Assembly (NCBI GenBank): GCA_028826165.1
Contig: JAPDFW010000069.1
Location: forward strand, 1 to 64,000
Length of the DNA stretch: 64,000 bases
Origin: Anaeramoeba ignava
Taxonomy: Eukaryota; Metamonada; Anaeramoebidae
Direction of reading: 5' to 3'
Positions 63,830-64,000 of this stretch are shown in pieces. Under the pieces are notes generated by a model. The model did not search any database. It was not told the origin of the DNA and saw only the letters and a list, made by a program, of their open reading frames with translations. Positions within the stretch are counted from its first letter, which is position 1; every line of letters begins with the position of its first letter. Position numbers and translations under genes: made by a program.

Positions 63830-64000
63830 GTTTTGTTTATTTTTTTTTAGTTTTTTGATACAGTTTTTATTTTATTTTTATTTTATTTTTTTCTTTTATT
63901 TTTTTTTTATTAACTTTTAAATTGAAAAATTTAATAAGAAAAGTAAGAAAAATTTTATATTTTTTATATTTGTTTTTTTGTTCTATTTACCTTACGCTAA
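63830..64000. other. Window end, AT-rich spacer
   Basis: Poly(T) and poly(A) runs with no gene recognised. The upstream part may be the promoter of the small ORF at 63829. Confidence 0.4.

Overview
This window is nuclear DNA of a very AT-rich protist. The evidence is genes with short GT-AG introns, standard stop codons, long N/Q/K/E-rich tracts, and conserved eukaryotic proteins (calreticulin, TFIIA gamma, NAD kinase, CK1, MARK-type kinase, USP deubiquitinases, RhoGEF, PABP-like RRM protein). The many RCC1-BTB and BTB-TLDc genes together with an extreme A/T bias suggest an amoeba. My best guess is an Anaeramoeba-like anaerobic amoeba, with a dictyostelid-like amoebozoan as the alternative. 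This assignment is inference. No tRNA, rRNA or CRISPR was seen.

Layout. 0-11.4 kb: four tandem RCC1-BTB paralogues on the minus strand (the first is broken), separated by AATTTT hexamer arrays and interrupted by a P-loop NTPase/nuclease gene that resembles Crinkler/RHS effectors. 11.5-15.6 kb: a UBTD-like protein, a TPR protein and a BTB-TLDc gene. 15.8-18.8 kb: a 3 kb satellite. 18.8-26.7 kb: calreticulin (apparently without its P domain), NAD kinase with a giant hexapeptide tail, and the divergent TFIIA gamma gene. 26.8-29.6 kb: a satellite of about 163 bp units. 29.9-45.6 kb: a USP38-like protease, three more RCC1-BTB copies (one broken), a second BTB-TLDc gene and an integrin-alpha-like receptor. 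46-64 kb: MARK-like kinase, CK1, DH-PH RhoGEF, a USP15-like protease, a PABP-like RRM protein and a coiled-coil protein.

Most large ORFs on the opposite strand, and most of the (FN)n, (IL)n or (IIK)n ORFs, are translations of tandem arrays and were left out. Several conserved genes were recovered only by joining exons by hand. Their arrays sit inside introns, and each intron has its own repeat unit.

Two signals run through the window. First, a T-rich element, roughly TTTTTCATTTTTT, lies 5-90 bp upstream of most start codons and is shared between divergent gene pairs. Second, five otherwise intact genes contain one single-base frame break each, mostly at homopolymers. Consensus error is the likeliest cause, but this needs raw reads. 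The genes do not form one pathway. The common themes are ubiquitin biology (two USPs, a UBTD-like protein, many BTB proteins that could be Cullin-3 adaptors) and signalling.
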